Source: Arthrobacter globiformis (GTDB taxonomy: Bacteria; Actinomycetota; Actinomycetes; Actinomycetales; Micrococcaceae). Taken from it: 64,000 nucleotides of DNA. The notes beneath the pieces were generated by a model. That model worked only from the letters and a program-made list of their open reading frames with translations, was not told the DNA's origin and did not search any database. The stretch is from assembly GCF_003261175.1 (NCBI RefSeq), contig NZ_QLNP01000098.1, positions 310,001-374,000 on the forward strand, read 5' to 3'. The position numbers and the translations under genes were made by a program. Below are positions 17,730-27,903 of the stretch, in pieces. Position 1 is the first letter of the stretch. The number at the start of each line of letters is the position of its first letter.

Positions 17730-18746
17730 TTAGTTGACGAGGCGAATGTAGACGGTTCCAAGGTCGTCTCCGGTGCCTGTGTTTCCTTCGAATGCATCAA
17801 TGGACTCGAATTTCTTGAATTTGCCGATGATGCTCCGGCAAGGATCCACGCAGGCGGTAGCCGGAGTGGGAGAATTGTTGTAAGTACGGGGTCCGCTCGA
17901 ACCGCCGCCGAACTTCCAGCCAACCATTTGAAAAGTGGCATAACCGCGGATATGGAACCAGCCGTTACCCTTGCCCTTGCCAGCATTGTCGTATACCGGA
18001 AAGACGCCGAGTACTTCGTCGCCGGCCTGGATGGTGTTGATCCAGCCTTGAAGCACGGAATCGCAGTTTTCGCCCGGCTTGTTGGGGTAATCTGCGCCGG
18101 GATCGTAGGCGGCGTTGTCCTCCGCGTCTGTGGTCGCCCTGCATTGCCCACCGTTCTGGTTCAGCCAGCCGAACCCGCCGGGAATGGCATGTCCGGACGT
18201 CGACGTGCAGGTCCCCATTCCAGGCTTGTAGCGGATCTGCTGGAGGATGCCGGTTGCGACGGCGTCTGTGAGGTCGTACTGGCATTCGGACAGGGCGAGC
18301 GGGAAGCCCCCTCCTGATCCCGGAACCTCAATGGATGCTGTGGCGTGTGCACCCACGCTCACCGCGGGGGCATTCAGTACGCTGGCGAAAAGCTTGGCGA
18401 GTACGCTGCTGCTGCCGTTCTTGGTGGTGGTTCGGACCGTGACCTGGTCCGGTACGGAAAGGTCTACCTCGGAGACGTTCGCGTCGCCATCGTTTGTATT
18501 GCTATTGGCCAATGGATCGGCGAATGCCTGGGCCTCTGCCTGGGTGCAGCCCGTCTTATGGCAGGCCTGGGCGACGCCCAGGGCGCCCGCGTCAGCGCCG
18601 TTCTGGAGCTGTGCCCGTTCGGAGTAGATCTGCCCGACGTCCACGGCCAGTGCACCGGCACCTATGAGCACCAGCATCATGACCGCCACTAGGACTCCAG
18701 CGGCTCCGCGCTCGCCATCCTGTTGCCCAGGCTTTAGCCTTCGCAT
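17730..18746 (-). CDS. tadG: TadG-like pilus-associated protein (pilus locus B)
   Basis: 338 residues from ATG at 18746; the choice is supported by the 13-bp overlap with tadE, identical to locus A, and by the match of MRRL to the locus A start. Pseudopilin-like helix RGAAGVLVAVMMLVLIGAGA, then YSERAQLQNGADAGAL. The exported part has about nine cysteines, including ACHKTGC, and the shared motif AIPGGFGWL. Larger than the locus A protein, with a Gly/Asn-rich C-terminal half. Confidence 0.85.
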   Translation of the reverse strand: MRRLKPGQQDGERGAAGVLVAVMMLVLIGAGALAVDVGQIYSERAQLQNGADAGALGVAQACHKTGCTQAEAQAFADPLANSNTNDGDANVSEVDLSVPDQVTVRTTTKNGSSSVLAKLFASVLNAPAVSVGAHATASIEVPGSGGGFPLALSECQYDLTDAVATGILQQIRYKPGMGTCTSTSGHAIPGGFGWLNQNGGQCRATTDAEDNAAYDPGADYPNKPGENCDSVLQGWINTIQAGDEVLGVFPVYDNAGKGKGNGWFHIRGYATFQMVGWKFGGGSSGPRTYNNSPTPATACVDPCRSIIGKFKKFESIDAFEGNTGTGDDLGTVYIRLVN

Positions 18747-19123
18747 CGCATGGCTCCTGTCCCGGTGACCGTCACGGTGCTGCCGAAGATGCCCGTCAGT
18801 GTTGGAGCGGGGTAGGTGATGGTGACGGTCATGTTCTCGCCGGCCGTGCAAGACCCGGGGGAGAAGGCGTACTCAAAATCCGCACCGTTCAGGCCGGGCG
18901 CGCCGGCGGATGCGGCAACGGCTGCTGCGCTCTGGTCGTCCTCGATGGCCATCTCCCTGGCAGCCTCCCTGGCAGCTTGAGTGACGGAAATCTGCAGGTT
19001 GTAGGCGTGAGAAAACTCCACAATGCCGGCCACAAGGGCCAGGAGGATGGGCGCAACCAGGGCAAACTCGACGGCAGCCGCGCCGCTTTGGTGCCCTTTT
19101 GCTCGGAAGTTGCTGCGGTTCAC
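18734..19123 (-). CDS. tadE: TadE-like pseudopilin (pilus locus B)
   Basis: 129 residues from GTG at 19123 with a GGGGGA box upstream. Basic leader, then SGAAAVEFALVAPILLALVA with the conserved Glu and GIVEFSHAYN, the TadE signature. Two cysteines (PGSCTAG and AMRCEG) lie at the positions seen in the locus A TadE. Overlaps tadG by 13 bp. Confidence 0.9.
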   Translation of the reverse strand: MNRSNFRAKGHQSGAAAVEFALVAPILLALVAGIVEFSHAYNLQISVTQAAREAAREMAIEDDQSAAAVAASAGAPGLNGADFEYAFSPGSCTAGENMTVTITYPAPTLTGIFGSTVTVTGTGAMRCEG

Positions 19124-19158
19124 TGGATCCCCCGTGAGTAGTTACAGCCGATTAGGGT

Positions 19159-19188
19159 GGTGTGCCGCGTCCGTGGACGCGGCACACC
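19159..19188 (-). other. Intercistronic stem-loop between flp and tadE (locus B)
   Basis: Perfect 14-bp stem (19159-19172 with 19175-19188) and minimal loop in the 127-bp gap after the pilin gene. No U-run follows. Same position as the stem-loop of locus A but unrelated in sequence, which argues for conserved function rather than shared ancestry alone. Confidence 0.65.
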
Positions 19189-19250
19189 GATTGTTGCTGC
19201 GACCGGGCCCCACGCATTTGTTGGCTGGCGGCAGCGGGCGGAACGTCGAG

Positions 19251-19460
19251 CTAGGGAACTGTCCAGCCGCCAACCTCTAGGGCGAGATTCCGGAACCAGG
19301 TGTCGAGTGCGCCGCCGAAGACACCGACGCCACCAATGATCAGGAACGCGATGAATGCCACGAGCAGTGAGTATTCGGTCGCGGTGGCGCCTTTTTCTGA
19401 TTCCAGCCGGCCCTTGATTCCGGAAACGAAGGCAAGAACGGAGACCATGAAAGTAGACAT
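19251..19460 (-). CDS. flp: Flp-type pilin, locus B
   Basis: 69 residues. Leader ends SEKG, with cleavage expected after Gly24, then ATATEYSLLVAFIAFLIIGG with Glu-Tyr at 29-30. The mature pilin would be about 45 residues, shorter than the locus A pilin, without cysteines and with a C-terminus WFRNLALEVGGWTVP. SD-like AAGGA lies about 7 nt upstream. First gene of locus B. Confidence 0.93.
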   Translation of the reverse strand: MSTFMVSVLAFVSGIKGRLESEKGATATEYSLLVAFIAFLIIGGVGVFGGALDTWFRNLALEVGGWTVP

Positions 19461-19594
19461 TGTTTTTCCTTAAGTTCGATGGAATAAATGCTTTCGAATT
19501 CCAGCCTCCCCCGTACCGCGAAAGGGCTGGTGCTTCGATAGCTAAAGAATCCACCGGAAAGCAGTCCGGCAACAATGCGTAGTTCTACCCGTCT

Positions 19595-19624
19595 TTCCCC
19601 CCAGGGAAATAAGTATTCCCCCCA
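19595..19624. promoter_or_regulatory. Direct repeat TTCCCCCCA with 21-bp period upstream of flp (locus B)
   Basis: TTCCCCCCA at 19595-19603 and 19616-19624, exactly 21 bp apart (two helical turns), in the 271-bp gap between flp of locus B and the prepilin peptidase gene. Suggests a binding site for a dimeric or two-site regulator. The regulator is unknown. No equivalent is seen before flp of locus A. Confidence 0.4.
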
Positions 19625-19731
19625 AGCGGGTACTCATACTAGGAAAACTGCAAGCACGGGGCTACTCGGAAACTCAAGAAATCATCAAGATTGTTGTAGG
19701 TAATTCGACGTTTCACCAGAAATGCCGGTAT

Positions 19732-20397
19732 TTAGGATGCCAGTAAAACAGTCCCTAGGGCGGCGGCGAGCATCGAGGGGCCAAAGGCGACTTCCGATCT
19801 GAAATTGGCGCGCTTCAGCCTAATCAAAACGACGGATAAGATACCGCCCAAAACAAAGCCGAGTGCTCCGCCATAGAACAGGTGGCTCCACCCCAAGTAG
19901 CCCAAGTACAGGCCCACGGGGGCGGCAAGCTTGACATCGCCCATGCCGATGCCGTTTGGCGAAATCAGGGCCAGAATCAGGAAAATGACGAACAGGATGG
20001 CCGCCCCGGCGCCCGCTCGGAGCAGTTCGGCCCACTCTGCCGTGGCTGAACTGCCCAGAACCAGGAGCGCCAGGCCGGCCACCAGTAGCGTGAGCACGAG
20101 GGGGTTCGGCAGCAGATGATGGGCCACATCAATGCGGGCCAGCTGCACGCCGACGACCGCAAGCAGGAGAAAAGCAGGCAGGGACCAGTCCGATCCCAGT
20201 CGCAGCGCAAGGGCGGCGCAGAGGGCTCCGGTAACTGCCGCCGTCGTAATTCTTGTCCGCGCGCCCGGCAGCCCGCCGAGGCGGGGGAGGGTGCGGGCGA
20301 TGACGTATTCAGCAAGCAGGCTCAGTAAAATACCAATGAGTCCCATGACCAAGGCGAAGAGCGGCCCGGCGCTGGCGGCGATACCTGCTGAAGTCAC
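19732..20397 (-). CDS. Type IV prepilin peptidase (A24 family)
   Basis: 221 residues from GTG at 20397, which has AGGAG 5 nt upstream; further in-frame starts exist upstream. Polytopic, with about seven hydrophobic segments. The two catalytic aspartates are in QLARIDVAHHLLPN (Asp90) and GMGDVKL (Asp154), as required for A24 aspartic peptidases. It lacks the N-terminal methyltransferase domain of larger PilD enzymes. It should cut Flp, TadE and perhaps TadG-type leaders of both loci, since neither locus has its own peptidase. Transcribed in the same direction, 271 bp before flp of locus B. Confidence 0.92.
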   Translation of the reverse strand: MTSAGIAASAGPLFALVMGLIGILLSLLAEYVIARTLPRLGGLPGARTRITTAAVTGALCAALALRLGSDWSLPAFLLLAVVGVQLARIDVAHHLLPNPLVLTLLVAGLALLVLGSSATAEWAELLRAGAGAAILFVIFLILALISPNGIGMGDVKLAAPVGLYLGYLGWSHLFYGGALGFVLGGILSVVLIRLKRANFRSEVAFGPSMLAAALGTVLLAS

Positions 20398-20702
20398 GTG
20401 CACTCCTGGGTGGAAGGGCCCGGCGCTGGCGCAGGACTCCACGACCCCCGCCACCGGATACCCCATTTTGACCCGGGCCGCCGGTTGGCGCTATTCTTGG
20501 TAGTCGTTGTGCGTGTCCTTTCTCGATGATGCGTGCCCGCTTGGGGATCCAGTTGCAGGATCACTACCCGACGGGCATTTTCGGGACTAGGGGATAACTG
20601 GTCCATAGAGCCCTCACCTCTGTTCCGGTCGCGCATAGATAGTAGGCGCACCCCGTGTGACGCCTAAAACAAGAACGCCAGAACAAGAACGAGGCAAACA
20701 CC
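20398..20702. other. Intergenic region between prepilin peptidase and rplM
   Basis: 305 bp of non-coding DNA between divergent genes. It should hold the promoter for rplM-rpsI and that of the peptidase. The one clear structure is the hairpin at 20643-20666. No RNA gene was recognised. Confidence 0.6.
20643..20666 (+). promoter_or_regulatory. Hairpin in the rplM leader
   Basis: TAGGCG-CAC paired with GTG-a-CGCCTA around a 5-nt loop, 36 bp upstream of the rplM GTG. A candidate leader element for autoregulation by L13 or for mRNA stability. Not matched to any named leader family. Confidence 0.35.
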
Positions 20703-21146
20703 GTGCGTACGTACACCCCGAAGCCCGGCGATATCAACCGCCAGTGGCACGTCATTGACGCCACCGACGTTGTCCTGGGTCGTCTTGCCAGCCAGACCGC
20801 AACACTGCTGCGCGGAAAGCACAAGCCGACCTTTGCGTCCCACATGGACATGGGCGACTTCGTCATCATCATCAACGCTGAAAAGGTTGCCCTCACCGGC
20901 GCCAAGCTGGAGCAGAAGCGCGCATACCGCCACTCCGGTTACCCGGGCGGCCTGACCTCCGTCAACTACGCGGAACTCCTGGAGTCCAACCCGGTCCGGG
21001 CCGTTGAGAAGGCCATCAAGGGCATGCTCCCGAAGAACTCCCTCGCTGCCCAGCAGCTGAGCAAGCTGAAGGTCTACCGTGGCGCCGAGCACCCCCACGC
21101 AGCCCAGCAGCCCAAGACTTTCGAAATCACCCAGGTCGCCCAGTAG
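20703..21146 (+). CDS. rplM: 50S ribosomal protein L13
   Basis: 147 residues from GTG, with GAGG 8 nt upstream. Typical start [20 protein letters not shown] and the conserved [16 protein letters not shown] and VRGMLP-like (IKGMLPKN) blocks. Early assembly protein of the large subunit. Followed 36 bp later by rpsI, the universal pairing. Length normal for actinobacteria. Confidence 0.98.
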   Translation: MRTYTPKPGDINRQWHVIDATDVVLGRLASQTATLLRGKHKPTFASHMDMGDFVIIINAEKVALTGAKLEQKRAYRHSGYPGGLTSVNYAELLESNPVRAVEKAIKGMLPKNSLAAQQLSKLKVYRGAEHPHAAQQPKTFEITQVAQ

Positions 21147-21182
21147 TCCTGGCCACCAACACTTTTATCTACAAGGAGAACC

Positions 21183-21689
21183 GTGGCTCAGAACGATGAA
21201 CTGACCACCGAAGCCGTTGAGGCTGAGGAAAACCTGACCAGCTACACCTCGGAAAGCGGCGCTACCGAAGCCGCCCCGAAGAAGGAGCGCCCGGCACTGA
21301 CCGTTGCCGGCGCAGCTGTTGGCCGCCGCAAGGAAGCCGTTGCACGCGTTCGCGTTGTGCCGGGCTCTGGCAAGTGGACCATCAACGGCCGCGAGCTGGA
21401 TAACTACTTCCCGAACAAGCTGCACCAGCAGGACGTCAACGAGCCCTTCAAGATCCTGGATCTCGAAGGCGCCTACGACGTCATTGCCCGCATCCACGGC
21501 GGTGGCCCCTCCGGCCAGGCCGGTGCACTGCGCCTCGGCATCGCCCGTTCGCTGAACGAGATCGACGTCGAGAACAACCGCGCCACCCTGAAGAAGGCCG
21601 GCTACCTCACCCGTGACGCCCGCGTCATCGAGCGTAAGAAGGCCGGTCTCAAGAAGGCACGCAAGGCTCAGCAGTACTCCAAGCGCTAA
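21183..21689 (+). CDS. rpsI: 30S ribosomal protein S9
   Basis: 168 residues from GTG with AAGGAG 5 nt upstream. An acidic N-terminal extension of about 38 residues, usual in actinobacteria, precedes the S9 core ([44 protein letters not shown]) and the C-terminal basic tail ending QQYSKR that reaches the ribosomal P site. Co-transcribed with rplM. Confidence 0.98.
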   Translation: MAQNDELTTEAVEAEENLTSYTSESGATEAAPKKERPALTVAGAAVGRRKEAVARVRVVPGSGKWTINGRELDNYFPNKLHQQDVNEPFKILDLEGAYDVIARIHGGGPSGQAGALRLGIARSLNEIDVENNRATLKKAGYLTRDARVIERKKAGLKKARKAQQYSKR

Positions 21690-21720
21690 ATCCGCTTGCC
21701 GGGGCGTTACGCCTCGATCA

Positions 21721-21792
21721 GAAGCCCGTTCCGCCATGTGGCGGGGCGGGCTTCTGCCGTTAAGTCGTTGCGGGGCGGGCTTCTGCCGTTAA
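21721..21792 (+). terminator. Hairpin after rpsI with a duplicated right arm
   Basis: 15-bp stem (21721-21735 with 21740-21754) and 4-nt loop, 31 bp after the rpsI stop. The right arm plus its tail (21741-21763) is repeated exactly at 21770-21792, so the left arm could pair with either copy. No strong U-run. Probably a terminator that suffered a local duplication. Confidence 0.6.
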
Positions 21793-21898
21793 CCACCGTT
21801 ACGGAACATGGTCCCCGGTGAGCAGGGAAAACGTCCCCGGCGCCGCCAGATGACGCCGTCCAGACCGGGTCCAAGGCAGGAGCGGGCACCTCAATCGT

Positions 21899-21904
21899 CT
21901 AAAC
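21899..21904 (+). promoter_or_regulatory. -10 box for glmM
   Basis: TAAACT, 9 nt before the glmM ATG. Implies a transcript starting at or within a few nt of the start codon. Confidence 0.45.
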
Positions 21905-21913
21905 TTGGACGCG

Positions 21914-23275
21914 ATGTCTACATTATTTGGAACAGACGGTGTCCGTGGCCTGGCGAATGGCCTGCTGACAGCCGAGCTCGCATTGCAGCTGGCCCAGGCC
22001 GCCGCCGTCGTGCTTGGCCATGAACGCACCAGCGAAGGTGCACGCCCGCGAGCCGTAGTGGCGAGGGACCCCCGTGCAAGCGGCGAGTTCATCGCCGCGG
22101 CCGTTGAGGCCGGGCTTTCCAGCTCCGGCATCGACGTCTACGACGCCGGTGTCCTGCCCACTCCCGCGGCCGCCTACCTTGTGGCAGACCTGAAGGCCGA
22201 CTTCGGCGTCATGATCTCCGCCTCGCACAATCCGGCTCCCGACAACGGGATCAAGTTCTTCGCCCGCGGCGGCCAGAAGCTCCCCGACGAGGTGGAGGAC
22301 GCCATTGAGGCCCAGATGGGCAAGGAGCCTTTCCGCCCCGTGGGCGGTGAGGTGGGCCGCATCCAGAGGTTCTCCGACGCAGAGGACCGGTACATCGTCC
22401 ACCTCCTGGGAACCCTCCCGCATAATCTCGATGGCATCAGAGTGGTCCTGGACTGCGCGCACGGTGCCGCCAGCGGCTGTTCCCCCCAGGTGTTCAAGGA
22501 TGCCGGTGCTGACGTGATTGTGATTGGCGCCGAACCGGACGGCCTGAACATCAACGAAGGCGTAGGTTCCACGCACCTCGGCCCGCTCAAGGCGGCCGTG
22601 GTGGAGCACGGCGCCGACCTCGGCATCGCCCACGACGGCGACGCCGACCGTTGCCTGGCCGTGGACCACGAGGGTAACGAGGTGGACGGCGACCAGATCA
22701 TGGCCATCATCGCCGTTGCGCTGAAGAAGGCCGGCAAGCTCAAGGACGACGTCCTCGTGGCCACGGTGATGAGCAACCTCGGGCTCAAGATCGCCCTCCG
22801 CGACGCCGGCATCGCCATCCGGGAAACGGGCGTGGGGGACAGGTACGTGCTGGAGGAAATGCGCGACGGCGGCTACAACCTGGGCGGCGAACAGTCCGGG
22901 CACGTGATCCTCGCTGACTACGCCACCACGGGCGACGGCGTGCTGACCGGCCTGCAGTTGGCCGCGCAGGTGGCCCTGACCGGCCGCTCGCTCAAGGAAC
23001 TCGCGACGGTCATGACCAAACTGCCCCAGGTCCTCATCAACGTGAAGGACGTGGACCGGACCCGGGTCAGCGGTGACGCAACCCTGGCTGCAGCCGTGGC
23101 GGCGGCCGAAGCCGAGCTGGGCGACGCCGGCCGGGTGCTCCTGCGCCCCTCCGGCACCGAGCCCGTGGTGCGCGTCATGGTGGAGGCAGGCGATCAGCAG
23201 ACCGCCCAGGTCATCGCCGAGCGCCTCGCCCAGGTTGTGAAGACCCAGCTGGCCCTCGAACTCGTCGGCGACTAG
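21914..23275 (+). CDS. glmM: Phosphoglucosamine mutase
   Basis: 453 residues from ATG at 21914. Catalyses glucosamine-6-P to glucosamine-1-P for UDP-GlcNAc. N-terminal FGTDGVRG, active-site loop [16 protein letters not shown] with the phosphoserine, metal-binding DGDADRC, sugar-binding GEQSGHV and C-terminal [14 protein letters not shown] are all present. Follows rplM-rpsI, as in most actinobacteria. Probably its own leaderless transcript. Confidence 0.97.
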   Translation: MSTLFGTDGVRGLANGLLTAELALQLAQAAAVVLGHERTSEGARPRAVVARDPRASGEFIAAAVEAGLSSSGIDVYDAGVLPTPAAAYLVADLKADFGVMISASHNPAPDNGIKFFARGGQKLPDEVEDAIEAQMGKEPFRPVGGEVGRIQRFSDAEDRYIVHLLGTLPHNLDGIRVVLDCAHGAASGCSPQVFKDAGADVIVIGAEPDGLNINEGVGSTHLGPLKAAVVEHGADLGIAHDGDADRCLAVDHEGNEVDGDQIMAIIAVALKKAGKLKDDVLVATVMSNLGLKIALRDAGIAIRETGVGDRYVLEEMRDGGYNLGGEQSGHVILADYATTGDGVLTGLQLAAQVALTGRSLKELATVMTKLPQVLINVKDVDRTRVSGDATLAAAVAAAEAELGDAGRVLLRPSGTEPVVRVMVEAGDQQTAQVIAERLAQVVKTQLALELVGD

Positions 23276-23308
23276 GTTTCGACTCGCCCCGTAAAGCGCC
23301 CCAAAGGG

Positions 23309-23349
23309 AAAAAGCAGCCCGCCTCCGTAACGGAGGCGGGCTGCTTTTC
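23309..23349. terminator. Bidirectional terminator between glmM and mscL
   Basis: Long GC-rich stem (AGCAGCCCGCCTCCG with its complement, 3-nt loop) flanked by A-run on the left and TTTT on the right. It serves the converging glmM and mscL genes. Confidence 0.9.
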
Positions 23350-23371
23350 TTGTTGCGCTTCGGCGTCGGCG

Positions 23372-23773
23372 CTACTTCGCGGCCTGGTTCTGGGTCTGCA
23401 GCGCGTCGCGGATCTCCTTCAGCAGGGCGATCTGCGGATCCTCGGCAGCTTCCTTCTTGGCGTCCTGCCCGATTCCCAGCTTGCGGTTGCGGTGCTCGAT
23501 CAGCCGGTTCATCGGGGCGACGATGACGAAGTAGAGCGCGGAGGCAACCAGCAGGAAGTTGACCACCGCGGTGAGCAGCACGCCGAACCGCACATCGCCG
23601 AACGCCAGGAATTCGTCAAAGTTCGGCTCACCAACCAGCATTGAGATCAGCGGCATCAGCACGCTCTTGACCAGCGCATCCACCACGGCGCTGAACGCCG
23701 ATCCGATGACCACCGCCACCGCCAGGTCGATGACGTTTCCCTTGAGAATGAACTTCTTAAATCCAGTAAGCAT
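23372..23773 (-). CDS. mscL: Large-conductance mechanosensitive channel
   Basis: 133 residues from ATG at 23773. Typical start MLTGFKKFILKGNVIDLAVAVVIG, a first membrane helix to about residue 40, a periplasmic-type loop, a second helix (about 66-90, VNFLLVASALYFVIV) and a C-terminal cytoplasmic helix with DPQIALLKEIRDAL. Releases solutes on osmotic downshock. The box TAATTT lies 7 nt before the ATG, suggesting a leaderless transcript. Confidence 0.96.
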   Translation of the reverse strand: MLTGFKKFILKGNVIDLAVAVVIGSAFSAVVDALVKSVLMPLISMLVGEPNFDEFLAFGDVRFGVLLTAVVNFLLVASALYFVIVAPMNRLIEHRNRKLGIGQDAKKEAAEDPQIALLKEIRDALQTQNQAAK

Positions 23774-23780
23774 GCCAACC

Positions 23781-23786
23781 AAATTA
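23781..23786 (-). promoter_or_regulatory. -10 box for mscL
   Basis: TAATTT on the minus strand, 7 nt before the ATG; places the transcript start at the start codon. Confidence 0.5.
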
Positions 23787-23846
23787 CCGCACCGGCTTGA
23801 CGGGACGCTTACCGGCCCATGAAGCGCAGGTGGCGGTGCGATGGCG

Positions 23847-24854
23847 TCAGCGGTAGCCGGGGGCAGCGTCCAAGCCGAAATACTGCTCCAGGGTGGCGAT
23901 GCCGCGTTTGCGCATGTCCGTGGCCGCCTCCACACCGACGTACCGCAGGTGCCACGATTCGTAGAAGTACCCGGTGGTGGTGTGCTGCATAAACGGGTAG
24001 CGCACCACGAAGCCGAAGCGGTGCGCGTTGGCCTTGGCCCAGGCGGCGGCCGGTTGCTCGGCGAAGCACGGCTGGAAGCTGCAGGCGCCGCCGCCGTCGC
24101 CGATGTCGAACGACCAGCCCGTTTGGTGTTCGGAAAAGCCCGGGCGCGCAGAGGCGGTGTCCGCCGCGGCCCGTCCCTGGGAGCTTACCCAGCCGTTGTA
24201 AGTGACGGTCTGCGTCGCATAGGAGCGGTAGCCGCTCGCCAGCGTCATGGTGACGCCGGCCGCCGCCGCGGCGGCGAACATCCGTTCTGCGGCAGCCGCC
24301 GTCGTACGGTTCAGCTGGGCTGCCTCCCCGGTGACGGCGAGGGCCACGCGTGGCTGGACCAGATCGGCCGGAACGTAGTTGGCCGGCTTGAGCGGGCGGT
24401 GCTTGTTGACGATCACCCAGGGGCTGCTGGGCGCGGTGAGCGAGTACTGCTTGGGCAGGCGGGACGCGGCCGACGGCGGGGCTGCCGCCGCCGTCGTGGT
24501 TGGTGCGGTTGTGGACGGCGACGAGGCGGATGAGCTGGCCGGCGACGCAGCGGACGCGGGGGCAGCGGGGGAGGCCGCGCCGCTGGTCGTTGCAGGGGAG
24601 CCGCTGGAGGCGGATCCGGACCCCGACGGGACCGGAGAGGCCGCACCGGAAGCGGCCGGGGACGCCGTGCCCGAAGCCTCCGAAGTGGTTCCCGATGCCT
24701 CCGGCGCAGGGCCAGGGGTGCAGGCCGCCAGGGCAGACAGGCCGGCACCCGCCATCAGCAGCCGTGCCACCGCGCGGCGGCTGGGCCGATCCCCGGGTCG
24801 GGCGACGGCGGGCCGGGCCTCGGCGGAGGGCTCGGAAGAGCAGTTGTAGCACAT
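23847..24854 (-). CDS. VanY-like D-alanyl-D-alanine carboxypeptidase lipoprotein
   Basis: 335 residues. N-terminal RR-containing leader, hydrophobic LLMAGAGLSALAAC with a lipobox Cys (about residue 45), then a long Ser/Ala/Pro/Thr-rich wall-spanning linker (about 50-130). The peptidase domain follows: SGYRSYATQ, SEHQTGWSFDIGDG (zinc His and Asp) and ESWHLRYVG (zinc His), the M15B/VanY set. Likely trims peptidoglycan stem peptides outside the cell. Starts 5 bp after the coaA stop, so the two share a transcript. Confidence 0.88.
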   Translation of the reverse strand: MCYNCSSEPSAEARPAVARPGDRPSRRAVARLLMAGAGLSALAACTPGPAPEASGTTSEASGTASPAASGAASPVPSGSGSASSGSPATTSGAASPAAPASAASPASSSASSPSTTAPTTTAAAAPPSAASRLPKQYSLTAPSSPWVIVNKHRPLKPANYVPADLVQPRVALAVTGEAAQLNRTTAAAAERMFAAAAAAGVTMTLASGYRSYATQTVTYNGWVSSQGRAAADTASARPGFSEHQTGWSFDIGDGGGACSFQPCFAEQPAAAWAKANAHRFGFVVRYPFMQHTTTGYFYESWHLRYVGVEAATDMRKRGIATLEQYFGLDAAPGYR

Positions 24855-24859
24855 GCGTG

Positions 24860-25825
24860 CTAGACCTTTCTCAACAGCATCCGGCGGACGGAATGGTCCG
24901 CTTCCTTGGTGAGCACCAGCTGGGCCCGCCCACGGGTGGGCAGCACATTCTCTTCAAGGTTCGGTTCGTTGATGCGCTTCCAGATGTCGCGGGCCGTCTC
25001 TTCGGCCTCGGAGTCGGAAAGCGTCGCGTAACGGTGGAAGTACGACTCCGGCTGCGCGAAGGCGGTGGAACGTAGTTTCCGGAACCGGTCCACGTACCAT
25101 TCCTCGATGTACGACGTCTTGGCGTCCACATAGATGGAGAAGTCGAAGAAGTCACTCAGCGCCAGCCCCTGGCGGCCGTCGTGCCGGGGACGGGCGGGTG
25201 CCAGCACGTTCAGGCCCTCGACAATGAGGACGTCCGGACGCCGGACCACCACTTCCTTGCCGGGGACGATGTCATAGGTGACGTGCGAGTACCAGGGTGC
25301 CCGCACTTCCTCGGCGCCGCCCTTGATTTCGCTCACGAAGCGCAGCAGCGACCGGCGGTCATAGGACTCCGGGAAACCTTTGCGGTCGAGCAGCTGCCGG
25401 CGCTTGAGTTCGGCCAGCGGATAAAGGAAGCCGTCAGTGGTAATGAGCTCGACGTTCGGCGTGCCCGGCCACCGCCGCAGCATCTCGCGGAGGACACGCG
25501 CGATGGTGGACTTGCCCACAGCAACGGATCCGGCGACGCCGATAACGAACGGGGTGCGCTCGGTCTTCTCGCCGAGGAACGTGGTGGTGGCCGCATGCAG
25601 CTGCCCGGCGGCTTCCACGTACAGATGCAACAGCCGGGACAGCGGGAGGTAGACCTCACGGACCTCGCTGATGTCCAAGGGGTCACCGAGGCCGCGGAGG
25701 CGCAGCACGTCCTCTTCATTAAGGGGCTGCTCCATCTGGGCCGAAAGCCGGGACCAGGTCTGCCGGTCCAGCTCCACGAACGGGGAAACACCCTCTCCGT
25801 TCGCTTCGTTGCGTTGCAAAGTCAC
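24860..25825 (-). CDS. coaA: Pantothenate kinase type I
   Basis: 321 residues from GTG at 25825, supported by a CAGAAT box 7 nt upstream and by normal length. P-loop [17 protein letters not shown], then [11 protein letters not shown], the acidic region [23 protein letters not shown] and IVEGLNVL, characteristic of type I CoaA. Commits pantothenate to coenzyme A. Divergent from glmS. Confidence 0.95.
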   Translation of the reverse strand: MTLQRNEANGEGVSPFVELDRQTWSRLSAQMEQPLNEEDVLRLRGLGDPLDISEVREVYLPLSRLLHLYVEAAGQLHAATTTFLGEKTERTPFVIGVAGSVAVGKSTIARVLREMLRRWPGTPNVELITTDGFLYPLAELKRRQLLDRKGFPESYDRRSLLRFVSEIKGGAEEVRAPWYSHVTYDIVPGKEVVVRRPDVLIVEGLNVLAPARPRHDGRQGLALSDFFDFSIYVDAKTSYIEEWYVDRFRKLRSTAFAQPESYFHRYATLSDSEAEETARDIWKRINEPNLEENVLPTRGRAQLVLTKEADHSVRRMLLRKV

Positions 25826-25832
25826 CCTAGAG

Positions 25833-25838
25833 ATTCTG
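25833..25838 (-). promoter_or_regulatory. -10 box for coaA
   Basis: CAGAAT on the minus strand, 7 nt before the GTG start; consistent with a leaderless transcript. Confidence 0.4.
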
Positions 25839-25993
25839 CCCCGCCCGGCGCCGAGAGCGAAATGCGGCCTGCCGTAAAGTCCCTGATGAAGGGCCTTCCG
25901 GGGCCATTGAGACGGTGTGGGCAGGGCCAGAACGTCGTTTTGCCGGAGCGTTCCCTGAGATGTCATCCGACGTTGGTTACCCGCAAAGCCGGT

Positions 25994-25999
25994 TAGGCT
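25994..25999 (+). promoter_or_regulatory. -10 box for glmS
   Basis: TAGGCT, 7 nt before the ATG. There is no glmS-type ribozyme: the 181-bp gap to coaA shows no such fold and the transcript probably begins at the ATG. Confidence 0.5.
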
Positions 26000-26006
26000 T
26001 ATACCC

Positions 26007-27899
<1,893 letters not shown>

Positions 27900-27903
27900 G
27901 CCC

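Noticed and set aside
26000-26006. glmS ribozyme or riboswitch before glmS
   Set aside because: The -10 box lies 7 nt before the ATG, leaving no leader for such an element.
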